This document shows positions 1 to 8,656 of a stretch of DNA of 64,000 nucleotides, piece after piece; the first letter of the stretch is position 1, and each line of letters opens with the position of its first letter. Location of the stretch: the NCBI RefSeq assembly GCF_027924105.1, contig NZ_AP026972.1, positions 186,001 to 250,000 of the forward strand, read 5' to 3'. Below the pieces are notes generated by a model, which saw nothing but the letters and a program-made list of their open reading frames with translations, searched no databases and had not been told where the DNA came from. This stretch comes from Polynucleobacter sp. KF022. GTDB lineage: Bacteria > Pseudomonadota > Gammaproteobacteria > Burkholderiales > Burkholderiaceae. The position numbers were made by a program, and so were the translations under genes.

Positions 1-203
1 AATTGATTATTTTGCTTTCCCAAGCATTGAGAAAAACTCTCTCCCTTTTTTAACTCCGCATAAATGATACTGATCCAGGGAAGCCAAGACTTTGGTGCAG
101 TAGAGTAAATGAGTGCAACCGCATTAAGAAGTGGCAGACCAGACTTTAGGAGTGTCAAGAGCTGGTCAGCAAAATGTAATTGATTTTGCTTGCTTAGCGC
201 CAT
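1..203 (-). CDS. Type II secretion / type IV pilus inner-membrane platform protein (GspF/PilC), N-terminal part only
   Basis: The 67 residues visible before the window edge begin MALSKQNQLHF and continue with FADQLLTLLKSGLPLLNA, the usual opening of the first cytoplasmic T2SSF domain of GspF/PilC proteins. Family members sit in the inner membrane and connect the assembly ATPase to pilin or pseudopilin polymerisation. The ATG (203-201) overlaps the end of the upstream ATPase gene by 10 bases, so the two are probably translationally coupled. The rest lies outside the window, and pilus cannot be told from secretion system. Confidence 0.82.
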   Translation of the reverse strand, partial: MALSKQNQLHFADQLLTLLKSGLPLLNAVALIYSTAPKSWLPWISIIYAELKKGESFSQCLGKQNNQ

Positions 204-1273
204 AAGCCGACTTCTGACTCTAGGTCTGCCTGAGTAATAAGACCTGCATGTACATGAGTCAATCCGGCATCCCGCATTCGAGTGTATGAAATGGATGAGT
301 CAAAAATTTTGCTGCTGTTGAGCACCTCATGAACTCCAATACGGCCAAAGTAGCCGCTGCCACCACAGCTAGAGCATTGGACTTTTTCAGTTGACTTGAG
401 TTTTTGGCATTGGCGGCAAGCCATTCTGATTAAGCGCTGTGAACTGACACTTAACAAGCAGGATTCAAGTGACTCTTGATCAATTCCAAGACTCTTTAGT
501 CGAGGCAATACTCCACGAGCATTGCGGGTGTGTAATGTGCTCAAAACCAGGTGCCCAGTTTGTGCCGCCTGAATCGCTAATTGTGATGTGGCAGCATCGC
601 GAATTTCTCCAATCATGATGACGTCGGGATCTTGGCGTAACAGGGCGCGAATGATCGTTGGAAAGTCGAGTCCTGCCCGCGGGTGATATGCAACTTGATT
701 AATTCCCGCTAGTCGAATTTCAATCGGATCCTCTATAGAACAAAGATTACGATGAGATTGATTAAGATATCGCAAGCAACTATAAAGCGTACGTGTTTTA
801 CCACTACCTGTTGGACCACTTACCAGAATGAGTCCATTCGGTTGAGAAAGTGCTTGTTGAAATAAAGTGAATTGATCTGGCAGGAGACCAATTTCCGTAA
901 GATCAAGATCTTCAATACGGCTTGGCAATATACGGATAACCGCTTTTTCTCCATAAAGAGTGGGTAGGATTGAAACGCGGCAATCCATATTGGGTTTAGA
1001 GAAATTGAGACCAATACAAAGACGGCCATCCTGCGGAAGACGTTTCTCTGCAAGATCAAGGCGAGCTAGGACCTTGATGCGAGCAATCAGGCGCTCATGT
1101 AATTCAATAGGAAAGTGTGAGTGGACTTGAAGTAAACCGTCTATGCGAAAGCGAACGAGGGTTGCTTGTGACCCAGCCTCAATATGAATATCACTCGCTC
1201 TAGCATTAATGGCATGAGCAGCAATTTCATACCATGTACGAATAATTAGCGAATCATCTTTGGCAACGCTCAA
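194..1273 (-). CDS. GspE/PilB-family assembly ATPase, short form
   Basis: Hexameric ATPase that would power extension of a type IV pilus or pseudopilus. Visible motifs are Walker A GPTGSGKT (153-160), the Asp box EDPIE (181-185), the Walker B region DVIMIGEIRD (217-226) and the His box ending STLHT (245-249). A zinc site CRQC...CSSC (C286, C289, C300, C303) is typical of PilB/GspE and absent from the retraction ATPase PilT. At 359 residues it is far shorter than usual PilB/GspE (about 550-570) and lacks their N-terminal domain. Translation starts at TTG (1273-1271), overlapping the TGA of the upstream CorC-like gene. The partial GspF/PilC gene follows. Confidence 0.85.
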   Translation of the reverse strand: MSVAKDDSLIIRTWYEIAAHAINARASDIHIEAGSQATLVRFRIDGLLQVHSHFPIELHERLIARIKVLARLDLAEKRLPQDGRLCIGLNFSKPNMDCRVSILPTLYGEKAVIRILPSRIEDLDLTEIGLLPDQFTLFQQALSQPNGLILVSGPTGSGKTRTLYSCLRYLNQSHRNLCSIEDPIEIRLAGINQVAYHPRAGLDFPTIIRALLRQDPDVIMIGEIRDAATSQLAIQAAQTGHLVLSTLHTRNARGVLPRLKSLGIDQESLESCLLSVSSQRLIRMACRQCQKLKSTEKVQCSSCGGSGYFGRIGVHEVLNSSKIFDSSISYTRMRDAGLTHVHAGLITQADLESEVGLWR

Positions 1274-2559
1274 TCTTGTTCTTGAGCTTGGCTTGGCCGG
1301 TAGAGTTTTACAGTTTTTACGCCGTGTTCATCAAATTGAACAATTTCCATAACGATGCCAGCAATTCGAATGCTGACATCATGATCGGGAATGGCTTCAA
1401 GCTTCTCAAGAATGAGGCCATTTAATGTGCGCGGCCCGTCTAGCGGAAGATTGAGATTGAGCAGACGATTGAGGTCTCTTAGAGAGGCGCTGCCGCTGGC
1501 GAGGTAAGTGCCATCAGCAAGCCAATGAGGATCGGTTGAAAGGTTTGAGAACGAGGTGGTGAACTCTCCAATCAGTTCCTCAACAATATCCTCAAAAGTT
1601 ACTAGACCTAATACTTCGCCATATTCATTTACCACTAAGCTCAAGCGCTGCTGGTTGTCTTGAAAGAACTGCATTTGTTGCAGTACTGGCGTGCCGCTAG
1701 GAATAAAGTAGGGCTCATTCAACAGGACTCTAAAGTCCTCATGTTTTAAATCGGTATCACCCAATAATGACAAAGCTTTTTTCACTGAGAGGATGCCAAC
1801 AATGCGTTCCGAATCCTGGTCGCATACTGGTAATTTGTTGTGATAGCAGGTTTCTAATTGCTGAACAACTTCATCAATTGGTCTTGATAAGTCCAAAACC
1901 TCAATCTTCGACCTAGGGGTCATCACATCATCAACAGTGATGTTTTCGAGGTTAAACAAGTTGAGCAAAATATTGCGATGATGATTGGAGACAAAGCGGT
2001 TTGATTCCAAAACTAGGCTGCGTAACTCCTCTTTGCTCATGGCTCTGCTATCGGAAGATGACTGCAAGCCGGATACTTTCATCAAGCCTGAGACAAAGCT
2101 ATTAATAAACCAGAGTAAAGGCTTGAGTAAAAAAGTGAGTGGCAAAATAAACCAGCCAACATTGGACGCAATTTTTTCTGGAAATGCTGCTCCAATCACC
2201 TTGGGGGTAATTTCGCTAAAGATAATGATGAGCAATGCAACCACTAGAGTTGCAATAGAGAGCACAAGACCGCTATCACCAAAAATATGCAGGGCAATGC
2301 CCGTTACCAGAATTGGTAAAACAGTATTAATAAGGTTATTGGAGATGAGTAGTACTGATAGCAATGAATCAATGCGCTTTAAGAGTCTTTCAGCCAGTGC
2401 TGCACCCGCATTGCCACTATTGGCCATTGCACGGAGGCGATGACGGTTAGAGGACAGCATGCTGGTTTCTGCCATTGAGAAGAAGCCAGATAACGCAAGT
2501 AAGAATAGGACTAGAGCAACTTGGCTATAAAACGGCCAATCGTCAAAAAAGGTGTCCAT
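1270..2559 (-). CDS. HlyC/CorC-family transporter: CNNM (DUF21) membrane domain, CBS pair and CorC_HlyC domain
   Basis: This 429-residue protein has an N-terminal membrane domain of about four hydrophobic segments (roughly residues 10-180). Two CBS modules follow (about 205-330, including VDDVMTPRSKIEVLD and LVVNEYGEVLGLVTFEDIVEELIGE-like signatures), then a C-terminal CorC_HlyC domain (about 345-420). The architecture matches the CNNM/CorC family, linked to magnesium or cobalt efflux; some members are called hemolysins on old evidence. The exact ion is not readable here. It is the first gene of a three-gene minus-strand run with the GspE-like and GspF-like genes, linked by overlapping stop and start codons. 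Confidence 0.85.
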   Translation of the reverse strand: MDTFFDDWPFYSQVALVLFLLALSGFFSMAETSMLSSNRHRLRAMANSGNAGAALAERLLKRIDSLLSVLLISNNLINTVLPILVTGIALHIFGDSGLVLSIATLVVALLIIIFSEITPKVIGAAFPEKIASNVGWFILPLTFLLKPLLWFINSFVSGLMKVSGLQSSSDSRAMSKEELRSLVLESNRFVSNHHRNILLNLFNLENITVDDVMTPRSKIEVLDLSRPIDEVVQQLETCYHNKLPVCDQDSERIVGILSVKKALSLLGDTDLKHEDFRVLLNEPYFIPSGTPVLQQMQFFQDNQQRLSLVVNEYGEVLGLVTFEDIVEELIGEFTTSFSNLSTDPHWLADGTYLASGSASLRDLNRLLNLNLPLDGPRTLNGLILEKLEAIPDHDVSIRIAGIVMEIVQFDEHGVKTVKLYRPSQAQEQD

Positions 2560-2676
2560 GAGTTTTGCCTAAAAAAGTAAGTATGAGTCAATATAGCAAA
2601 GTGCTATTTAGGGAGCTATAGCTATAGAGTAAAGGGTAGTCAGCTACTGTGTTTAATTGTGTAAGAATAAATCCCT

Positions 2677-3189
2677 ATGACAGCATCTCGAATGCCAAAA
2701 ATCGCTAATTCCCCCAGTTACTGCGTGATTGCAGCGCCTTTCGGGCGTCTGGGAGTTACGACGGAGTTGGTGGAGGGGAGTTTGATGTTATCCAAAATCG
2801 ACTACTTGCCAACAGATGCGGCATTGATTCCACCTAAGAACGCATTGGCAAAAGAGGTAGCGCGTCAGTGCAAGGAATACTTTAAAGATCCTCATTGGCA
2901 ATTCGATTTACCAATAAAACCAGCAGGTACTGAGCATCAGAAAAAAGTATGGTCTAGCATTCAAGATATTCCTGCCGGTAAAACGAAGACCTATGGCGAG
3001 TTAGCTAAGAAAATCAAAAGCGGGCCACGCGCAGTAGGTACGGCATGTGGTGCGAATCCCTATCCTCTTATTGCACCTTGTCATAGGGTGGTTTCAGCCC
3101 AAGGAATTGGCGGGTTTATGAAAGAAAATTCTCCCGGTTTGTATCGCCAAATAAAGCTTTGGCTTTTAAAGCATGAGGGTGCTTTATAG
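2677..3189 (+). CDS. ogt: Methylated-DNA--protein-cysteine S-methyltransferase (Ogt/MGMT type)
   Basis: Suicide DNA-repair protein that moves the alkyl group from O6-alkylguanine or O4-alkylthymine to its own cysteine. The acceptor motif PCHRV is present with the reactive cysteine at residue 135. Upstream are the helix-turn-helix and arginine-finger stretch (about 88-122: VWSSIQDIPAGKT, YGELAKK, GPRAVGTA). Its 170 residues match a stand-alone Ogt without the Ada regulatory domain. It ends four bases before the stop of the convergent squalene/phytoene synthase gene. Confidence 0.9.
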   Translation: MTASRMPKIANSPSYCVIAAPFGRLGVTTELVEGSLMLSKIDYLPTDAALIPPKNALAKEVARQCKEYFKDPHWQFDLPIKPAGTEHQKKVWSSIQDIPAGKTKTYGELAKKIKSGPRAVGTACGANPYPLIAPCHRVVSAQGIGGFMKENSPGLYRQIKLWLLKHEGAL

Positions 3190-3193
3190 GTTT

Positions 3194-4168
3194 TTACTTG
3201 GCCAGGGTTCTGCTGTTGAGATAGAAAAAAGCTTTCATCAGCATATCGCTTTTTACGGCAAGCTTGGTAAAGCTATAAAACTGCATTACCGTACTTTTGG
3301 AGAGTTTTACTTCATCTTTGCTATTAAATTCTGTGCGATTAGCAATTTTTGTAAGCGTCATTACTGCCAAGCCAAAAGCTAAAAAACAGAAACGCCTCAT
3401 GCCCTGTTCTTGCTTGGGAATCAGCAGGATGTACTTTAAAGAGTCTTGTAATTTTTGATGGGCGATCTTCAATAGCTCTGCCTGACTCATATCGATTGGC
3501 TTCCAGGAGACTCCGCGCGCCCTGTCTTCAGGGGAATCCTTAAGAATATTGGTCATTTGCAGTGCTTGACCAAATGCAATGGCTAAATTCTCATGCCCTA
3601 CGAGCTCTTTTTTAAAAGCGTGTGAGTGATTGCTAAATATGGTGGTGAGTAACTCGCCAACTACGCCAGCAACCACATAGCAGTATTTCTCAAACTCAGC
3701 GAGGTCTTGAAGGCCAGCTTGATTTTGTTTTCCATGAAAAAAAGACATTCCTTCTGACATGATGGAAACACATCGACTCACAGCCTTTTGGTCGTCACTA
3801 GAGCAGGTATGCAGAATTCTTAAAACAGTCGGTGTATTTGTAATTAAATCGAGCTCATCTGGATTGCTGTAATTCTTTAACGCCTCAAGACAAGACTTAA
3901 CAAAAATTTCAACGGAGACCTTTTCAAGTACGGCATCTAAAAAAAGTGCCGATAGTGCCTGCTTGGTTTGAGCGCTTAATTCTGCAGCATCCTCAATGGT
4001 GTCAACAATGCGGCAAAGTAGGTAGGTATTGCCAACTACCTTTTCAATACTTGGGGGGAGAAGCGGTATGGTGAGAGCAAAAGTGCGCGATACGGAGTTC
4101 AGAATGGCCTTTTGGTATGCCAGATCAGCGGACGGGCTTGATATTGGGATTTGCTTGGGTGCTCTCAC
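3194..4168 (-). CDS. Squalene/phytoene synthase family protein
   Basis: Head-to-head prenyl transferase fold. The first aspartate-rich motif is DTIED (56-60) in CRIVDTIED, which is closer to the eukaryote-type squalene synthase form than to the DDxxD of HpnD/CrtB. The second is the NILKDSPED block (D211, D215) followed by RARGVSW. Its 324 residues fit the family. It starts at GTG (4168-4166); an in-frame TAA just upstream excludes a longer form. No hopanoid or carotenoid genes are adjacent, so whether the product is squalene, dehydrosqualene or phytoene cannot be read. FPP for it could come from isoprenoid enzymes such as the nearby IspB-type pathway. Confidence 0.82.
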   Translation of the reverse strand: MRAPKQIPISSPSADLAYQKAILNSVSRTFALTIPLLPPSIEKVVGNTYLLCRIVDTIEDAAELSAQTKQALSALFLDAVLEKVSVEIFVKSCLEALKNYSNPDELDLITNTPTVLRILHTCSSDDQKAVSRCVSIMSEGMSFFHGKQNQAGLQDLAEFEKYCYVVAGVVGELLTTIFSNHSHAFKKELVGHENLAIAFGQALQMTNILKDSPEDRARGVSWKPIDMSQAELLKIAHQKLQDSLKYILLIPKQEQGMRRFCFLAFGLAVMTLTKIANRTEFNSKDEVKLSKSTVMQFYSFTKLAVKSDMLMKAFFYLNSRTLAK

Positions 4169-4250
4169 TCTTGAATTATGTCAGACCGGCGTCTTTCATG
4201 GGGTGTTACAAGGGGGTGTTTTTTGCTAACTGTCAAAAGTGACATGGCCA

Positions 4251-4256
4251 TATAAT
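4251..4256 (+). promoter_or_regulatory. Candidate -10 element (TATAAT) for the sodium:solute symporter gene
   Basis: A perfect TATAAT lies 31 bases before the GTG at 4287. No good -35 lies at 17 bp; the nearest weak match, CTGTCA (4230-4235), gives a 15-bp spacer. If used, transcription would begin near 4263, inside the longer reading frame that starts at 4239, which argues for the internal GTG start. Confidence 0.45.
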
Positions 4257-4286
4257 TTCATCAAATTTCAGAAGGAGCATATAGGC

Positions 4287-5702
4287 GTGCTAATTTGGTT
4301 CGTCATTATTTACTGGGTTGTCTCGGTAGGAATTGGTTTGTGGGCTGCCCTGCGAGTCAAAAATACCGCTGACTTTGCTGCGGCTGGACATAGTCTGCCG
4401 TTGCCGATTGTCACCGCTACAGTATTTGCTACCTGGTTTGGATCTGAAACTGTTTTAGGCATTCCCGCTACTTTTCTAAAAGAGGGTTTAGGAGGCGTAG
4501 TTTCTGATCCATTCGGATCATCACTATGTCTAATTTTGGTCGGTCTCTTTTTTGCACGACATTTGTATAACCGTCGCATGCTGACCATTGGTGATTTCTT
4601 TCGTGAAAAGTATGGCCGTACGGTGGAGGTTTTAGTGACCCTCTGCATTGTGGTTTCTTATTTAGGTTGGGTGGCTGCACAAATTAAAGCCTTGGGCCTC
4701 GTATTTAACGTCGTTTCTGAGGGCAGCATTTCTCAGACGGGTGGCATGTTGATTGGTGCGGGTAGCGTTTTGATTTACACCTTATTTGGTGGGATGTGGT
4801 CAGTTGCCATTACGGACTTTATTCAAATGATCATCATCGTAATTGGCATGCTCTATATCGGCGGTGAAATGACATCACAGACTGGTGGTATTGGTGTGGT
4901 CATTGAGCATGCGGCCGCAGCTGGTCAATTCAGTAACTTCTGGCCGGATATGAATTTGGCATCCATCTTGGGTTTTGTTGCTGCTTTGTGCACCATGATG
5001 TTGGGCTCTATCCCGCAACAAGATGTATTCCAGCGGATTACTTCATCTAAGAATGTCAATATTGCCGTTCAGGCTGCTTTACTGGGTGGTGTGCTGTATT
5101 TCATATTTGCTTTTGTGCCGATGTACTTGGCTTACTCAGCAATCTTGATTAGTCCGGATTTGGTGAAGCAATATTTAAATACCGATCCACAAATGATCTT
5201 GCCGAAACTGATTCTGAATCATGCGCCACTCATTGCGCAGGTCATGTTCTTTGGCGCCCTCTTATCGGCCATCAAGAGTTGTGCGAGTGCAACTTTATTG
5301 GCGCCCTCAGTCACCTTTGCTGAAAACATTGTGCGCGGTTTTTTCAAGCATTTATCCGACCAGGATTTATTGAAGGTGATGCGAATTACCGTTCTTTGTT
5401 TTGCTGTGGTCGTAACATTTTTTGCCATTAATTCAAACCTATCTATTTTCAAGATGGTCGAGAACGCATACAAGGTGACTTTAGTAGCCGCATTTGTTCC
5501 TTTGGCTTTTGGCGTGTATTGGTCAAGAGCGAATTCTTTAGGGGGATTGTTGGCGGTAGTTGGGGGCCTTACGGTCTGGATCAGCTGCGAAACTTTGGCG
5601 CCGGATGCCATCATGCCGCCACAATTGGCCGGTCTCATGGCCAGTATTGCAGGCATGCTTTTAGGTAGCCTGGTCCCCAGAGATCAATTAAAGGCGATTT
5701 AG
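4287..5702 (+). CDS. Sodium:solute symporter family protein (SSS)
   Basis: Polytopic inner-membrane transporter with about 12-13 hydrophobic segments and the SSS (SLC5-like) pattern, including FATWFGSETVLG near the N-terminus and the later GSIPQQDVFQR motif. It would couple sodium entry to uptake of an organic solute whose identity is not readable. I choose the GTG at 4287 (471 residues): it has GAAGGAG at 4271-4277, and the longer frame from the GTG at 4239 would place a TATAAT inside coding sequence and adds a charged, non-membrane leader. It is monocistronic, divergent from the squalene/phytoene synthase gene. Confidence 0.85.
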   Translation: MLIWFVIIYWVVSVGIGLWAALRVKNTADFAAAGHSLPLPIVTATVFATWFGSETVLGIPATFLKEGLGGVVSDPFGSSLCLILVGLFFARHLYNRRMLTIGDFFREKYGRTVEVLVTLCIVVSYLGWVAAQIKALGLVFNVVSEGSISQTGGMLIGAGSVLIYTLFGGMWSVAITDFIQMIIIVIGMLYIGGEMTSQTGGIGVVIEHAAAAGQFSNFWPDMNLASILGFVAALCTMMLGSIPQQDVFQRITSSKNVNIAVQAALLGGVLYFIFAFVPMYLAYSAILISPDLVKQYLNTDPQMILPKLILNHAPLIAQVMFFGALLSAIKSCASATLLAPSVTFAENIVRGFFKHLSDQDLLKVMRITVLCFAVVVTFFAINSNLSIFKMVENAYKVTLVAAFVPLAFGVYWSRANSLGGLLAVVGGLTVWISCETLAPDAIMPPQLAGLMASIAGMLLGSLVPRDQLKAI

Positions 5703-5735
5703 GACAATAGTTGCTTAAAAAATAGGCAACCATAA

Positions 5736-5764
5736 TTGCTGCAGCGCAAAAAGCCAATTAAAAT
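5736..5764 (+). promoter_or_regulatory. Candidate sigma-70 promoter of panE
   Basis: TTGCTG (5736-5741), a 17-bp spacer and TAAAAT (5759-5764) lie upstream of panE. The predicted transcript would start near 5771, leaving a leader of about 30 bases with an ATGGAG ribosome-binding site before the ATG at 5803. Called from hexamer similarity and spacing only. Confidence 0.5.
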
Positions 5765-5802
5765 GTCAGTAATTCAAAATTTTTAGTTCTTATGGAGTTC
5801 CT

Positions 5803-6822
5803 ATGAAAATCTGTGTGATCGGTGGGGGTGGCGCTATTGGCGGTTACCTGGCTGTCATGTTGGCGCGAGCAGGCAACGATGTCACTGTTGTTGCTCGTGG
5901 CGCAACTTTAGCGGCGATTAAAGAGCGAGGCCTTGCTCTCATTATGGATGACCAACCAGAGCCTTTGGTTGCCCAAGTAAAAGCTGTTGAAAAAATTCGC
6001 GATGCTGAAACTCCAGATGTAGTCATTCTGGCAGTGAAGGCGCATCAAGTGGAGCCGATCATTGATGACTTGGCTGCGATCATGGGGCCGGAAACCATTT
6101 TGATTCCGATGCAAAACGGTATTCCCTGGTGGTATTTCCAAAAGCTGGGTGGCGAGTATCAAGACCACTCCGTGGAAACGGTGGATGCTGGTGGCGTTGC
6201 TAAGAATGCGATTAATCCAAACAACATTATTGGTTGCGTAGTGTATCCGGCAACCTTTACACAAGCGCCCGGCGTGATTCGTCACGTGGAAGGCAACCGC
6301 TTCCCATTGGGCGAGCTGGATGGCAAGACTACAGAGCGCATTCAGAAGATGTCCGAGATGATGGGCGCAGCTGGATTCAAGTCACCTATCTTGGACGATA
6401 TTCGTTCTGAGATCTGGCTCAAGCTTTGGGGCAATATGACTTTCAACCCAATTAGCTCACTGACTCATGGCACCTTGGAAGGTATCTGCCAATACCCATT
6501 AACCAAAGAGTTAGCGCGCAACATGATGGCAGAAGCACAGACCATTGCTGAGAAGTTGGGCGTTACTTTCCGTGTTGATATTGAGCGTCGTATCGCAGGC
6601 GCTGAAAAAGTTGGTAAGCACAAAACCTCCATGTTGCAAGACTTAGAGGCTGGCCGTAGCTTGGAAATTGATGCATTGTTGGGTTCAGTTATTGAGCTTG
6701 GCAAGATCACGCAAACTCCAACCCCTTGCTTGAATACCGTTTTTGCTTTGACGAAGTATCTAGATGAAAATGTCCAAGCTTCTAAAGGCAGCTTAGCGTT
6801 ACCTTCAGTATCGGGTTACTAA
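5803..6822 (+). CDS. panE: 2-dehydropantoate 2-reductase (ketopantoate reductase)
   Basis: NADPH-dependent reduction of ketopantoate to pantoate in pantothenate/CoA synthesis. The N-terminal Rossmann motif is GGGGAIGGYLA (about 7-17), followed by the ApbA N-domain; IPMQNGIPWW (near 102-111) and the conserved lysine block EIWLKLWGNM (about 204-213) fit the family, then the helical C-domain. At 339 residues it is slightly longer than E. coli PanE (303). Paralogues act on other 2-keto acids, and no pan genes are adjacent, so the substrate is less certain than the fold. Confidence 0.85.
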   Translation: MKICVIGGGGAIGGYLAVMLARAGNDVTVVARGATLAAIKERGLALIMDDQPEPLVAQVKAVEKIRDAETPDVVILAVKAHQVEPIIDDLAAIMGPETILIPMQNGIPWWYFQKLGGEYQDHSVETVDAGGVAKNAINPNNIIGCVVYPATFTQAPGVIRHVEGNRFPLGELDGKTTERIQKMSEMMGAAGFKSPILDDIRSEIWLKLWGNMTFNPISSLTHGTLEGICQYPLTKELARNMMAEAQTIAEKLGVTFRVDIERRIAGAEKVGKHKTSMLQDLEAGRSLEIDALLGSVIELGKITQTPTPCLNTVFALTKYLDENVQASKGSLALPSVSGY

Positions 6823-6843
6823 AAAGCAAAGCTTTCGCAAATA

Positions 6844-6878
6844 AAAAACCCTTGCTACTGAACATAGCAAGGGTTTTT
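6844..6878. terminator. Bidirectional intrinsic terminator between panE and the FAH-family gene
   Basis: CCCTTGCTA (6849-6857) pairs with TAGCAAGGG (6865-6873) across a 7-base loop. Runs of A before and T after the stem allow termination of both convergent genes. Confidence 0.88.
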
Positions 6879-6896
6879 GTTTTATGTGCGCCTCAA

Positions 6897-7664
6897 TTAT
6901 TCGAAGCGATTATCGAGTTGTCCTACGCCATCAATGATGATGCTGACATTGCTACCGGGCTTCATTGAGCCAACGCCAACCGAAGTTCCGCAAGCAATGA
7001 TGTCGCCCGCTTCGAGTGGAACGTCTTGCGAGATCAGACTAACTAATTTCGCGGGTTGGAAAATCATGTCGGCGATAGGATAGTTTTGACGCTCTTGATC
7101 ATTGAGGATCGTCTTGATGCTTAGTTTGCTTGGGTCAACATCTGTGGTGATATAGGGGCCAAACACACCAAAGGTATTAAAGCTTTTTGCACGAGTCCAC
7201 TGCGCATAACCAGGGTCGCGATTGAGAATTTCAATAGCAGTTACATCATTGATGCAGGTGTATCCAAAGATCGCTTTTGCAGCTTCTGCTTCATCCACCT
7301 CATGACAGCGCTTGCCAATCACAATGCCAAGCTCGCCTTCGTAAACTACTTTTCCTGTGTAGGACTTCGGCGTACGAATCACTTGGTTTGCTGCCAAGAA
7401 AGAGTTGTTGCCTTTAAGAAAGTAGAGGGGCTCAGCTGGAACAGCATGCTCAAGCTTGGTGACCAGAGCATGAAAGTTATCCACCATGGCAACCATTTTT
7501 GAAGGGGTGCATGGGATATCGATAGTGACATCGGATAATTTGATGGTTTCACCGGTCGCCTTGGGGCCGTTGAATAAATCCCCTTCATACACGGCGATTT
7601 GGTCGCCCTGCACCTGTCCCAAACCACTTTTTCCTTGATGTTGAAATCTAAGCCACTGAGCCAT
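6897..7664 (-). CDS. Fumarylacetoacetate hydrolase (FAH) family protein
   Basis: The 255-residue protein has the FAH-fold C-terminal domain: YEGELGIVIGKR (E and the following metal-site residues), ARSFNTFGVFGPY-like and SQDVPLEAGDIIACGTSVGVG segments. Members are Mg/Mn-dependent hydrolases, decarboxylases or isomerases of 2-oxo acids in aromatic or keto-acid catabolism. The short form resembles acylpyruvase or 2-hydroxyhepta-2,4-diene-1,7-dioate isomerase-type members, but the substrate cannot be assigned. It diverges from the GrdB-like gene with a 56-bp gap. Confidence 0.85.
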   Translation of the reverse strand: MAQWLRFQHQGKSGLGQVQGDQIAVYEGDLFNGPKATGETIKLSDVTIDIPCTPSKMVAMVDNFHALVTKLEHAVPAEPLYFLKGNNSFLAANQVIRTPKSYTGKVVYEGELGIVIGKRCHEVDEAEAAKAIFGYTCINDVTAIEILNRDPGYAQWTRAKSFNTFGVFGPYITTDVDPSKLSIKTILNDQERQNYPIADMIFQPAKLVSLISQDVPLEAGDIIACGTSVGVGSMKPGSNVSIIIDGVGQLDNRFE

Positions 7665-7720
7665 AATAAGTTCCTATGAAGTTAAATATTTGATATGCAA
7701 TATCTTACAGGGATGAATTG

Positions 7721-8656
7721 ATGTCTAGGACTTCTGAGCTTACTTTTGCACCAGAACAGGATCAACCGGTTCGTTACATGGAGCGCACCCGCAGTTATTA
7801 CTTGGGTTTGGGTTACGAGAACCCTTATGTTTGGGCGCACTATATTGATGTTCCCTTTAGCACCTTAAAAAAACCGATGGCTCAATCAGTATTGGGGCTC
7901 ATTACAACGGCCGTCCCATATGACTCGGATAAGGGTCCACAAGGTCAGGGCGCGCCTTACAACGCTGCAGCCAAGTTTTATCAGCCATACCAGCAAGCGA
8001 TTGAGAAAAAAATTGATTTGCGTATCGCCCACGTGGGAATTGATCGCAAAAACGCGAATATGGAGGATGTTAATTGTTGGTTTCCGCTCGAAGCTGCCAA
8101 GAGAGTAGTTACTGCTGGAGGGGTGAAGGCAATCTCGCAGAATTTTTATGGCTTACCCACCAATCGGAGTCAGCGCCACACATTGGAAATTGATGCTCCT
8201 CGTGTTTTAGAAATGCTTCTGGCGGATGGGGTTGATGTAGCAGTATTGATCCCGAATTGCCCAATCTGTCATCAGAGCCAAAGTTTATTGGCGCGCTATT
8301 TAGAGGCTGCTGGAATTTCAACGGTAGTGATGGCTGCAGCAAAAGATATTGTTGAGTATTGCGGGGTGCCGCGATTGTTGTTTAGCGATTTTCCATTAGG
8401 TAACGCAGCTGCTAAACCAAATGATATTGTTTCGCAGGATTTCAATTTTCAATTAGCACTACGTCTTTTGGAATCGGCTCCCGCGCCGCGCACAACAGTT
8501 CAATCGCCGTTGATATGGTCAGCTGACCCATCTTGGAAATTGGATTATTCCAATCTAGATAAATTGTCTTCGCAAGAAATTGTGCGATTACGTGAAGAGG
8601 CCGAGCAGGTCCGGATTACTGCGCGTGAGCTCAGAGTCAGTAGCCTAGGAACTTAA
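7721..8656 (+). CDS. GrdB-like protein (glycine/betaine/sarcosine/proline reductase selenoprotein B family)
   Basis: This protein of 311 residues resembles proteobacterial stand-alone relatives of the substrate-binding subunit of clostridial glycine/proline reductases. The key stretch is VLIPNCPICHQS with C180 and C183, at the redox position where selenoproteins carry selenocysteine. AHVGIDR and the GVPRLLFSDFPLGNA segment also fit the family. No thioredoxin-like GrdA or acetyl-transfer GrdC partner is present, so a role in Stickland fermentation is unlikely and the function is unknown. A TTG at 7718 directly precedes the ATG at 7721, which I prefer. It converges with ispB, overlapping by four bases. 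Confidence 0.75.
   Translation: MSRTSELTFAPEQDQPVRYMERTRSYYLGLGYENPYVWAHYIDVPFSTLKKPMAQSVLGLITTAVPYDSDKGPQGQGAPYNAAAKFYQPYQQAIEKKIDLRIAHVGIDRKNANMEDVNCWFPLEAAKRVVTAGGVKAISQNFYGLPTNRSQRHTLEIDAPRVLEMLLADGVDVAVLIPNCPICHQSQSLLARYLEAAGISTVVMAAAKDIVEYCGVPRLLFSDFPLGNAAAKPNDIVSQDFNFQLALRLLESAPAPRTTVQSPLIWSADPSWKLDYSNLDKLSSQEIVRLREEAEQVRITARELRVSSLGT

Noticed and set aside
1985..2443. 152-codon open frame antisense to the CorC-like gene
   Set aside because: Mirror frame of a conserved gene with no ribosome site or recognisable product.
4239..4286. Upstream GTG start for the sodium:solute symporter
   Set aside because: It has no ribosome site, and a TATAAT lies inside this part; the GTG at 4287 has GAAGGAG in front of it.
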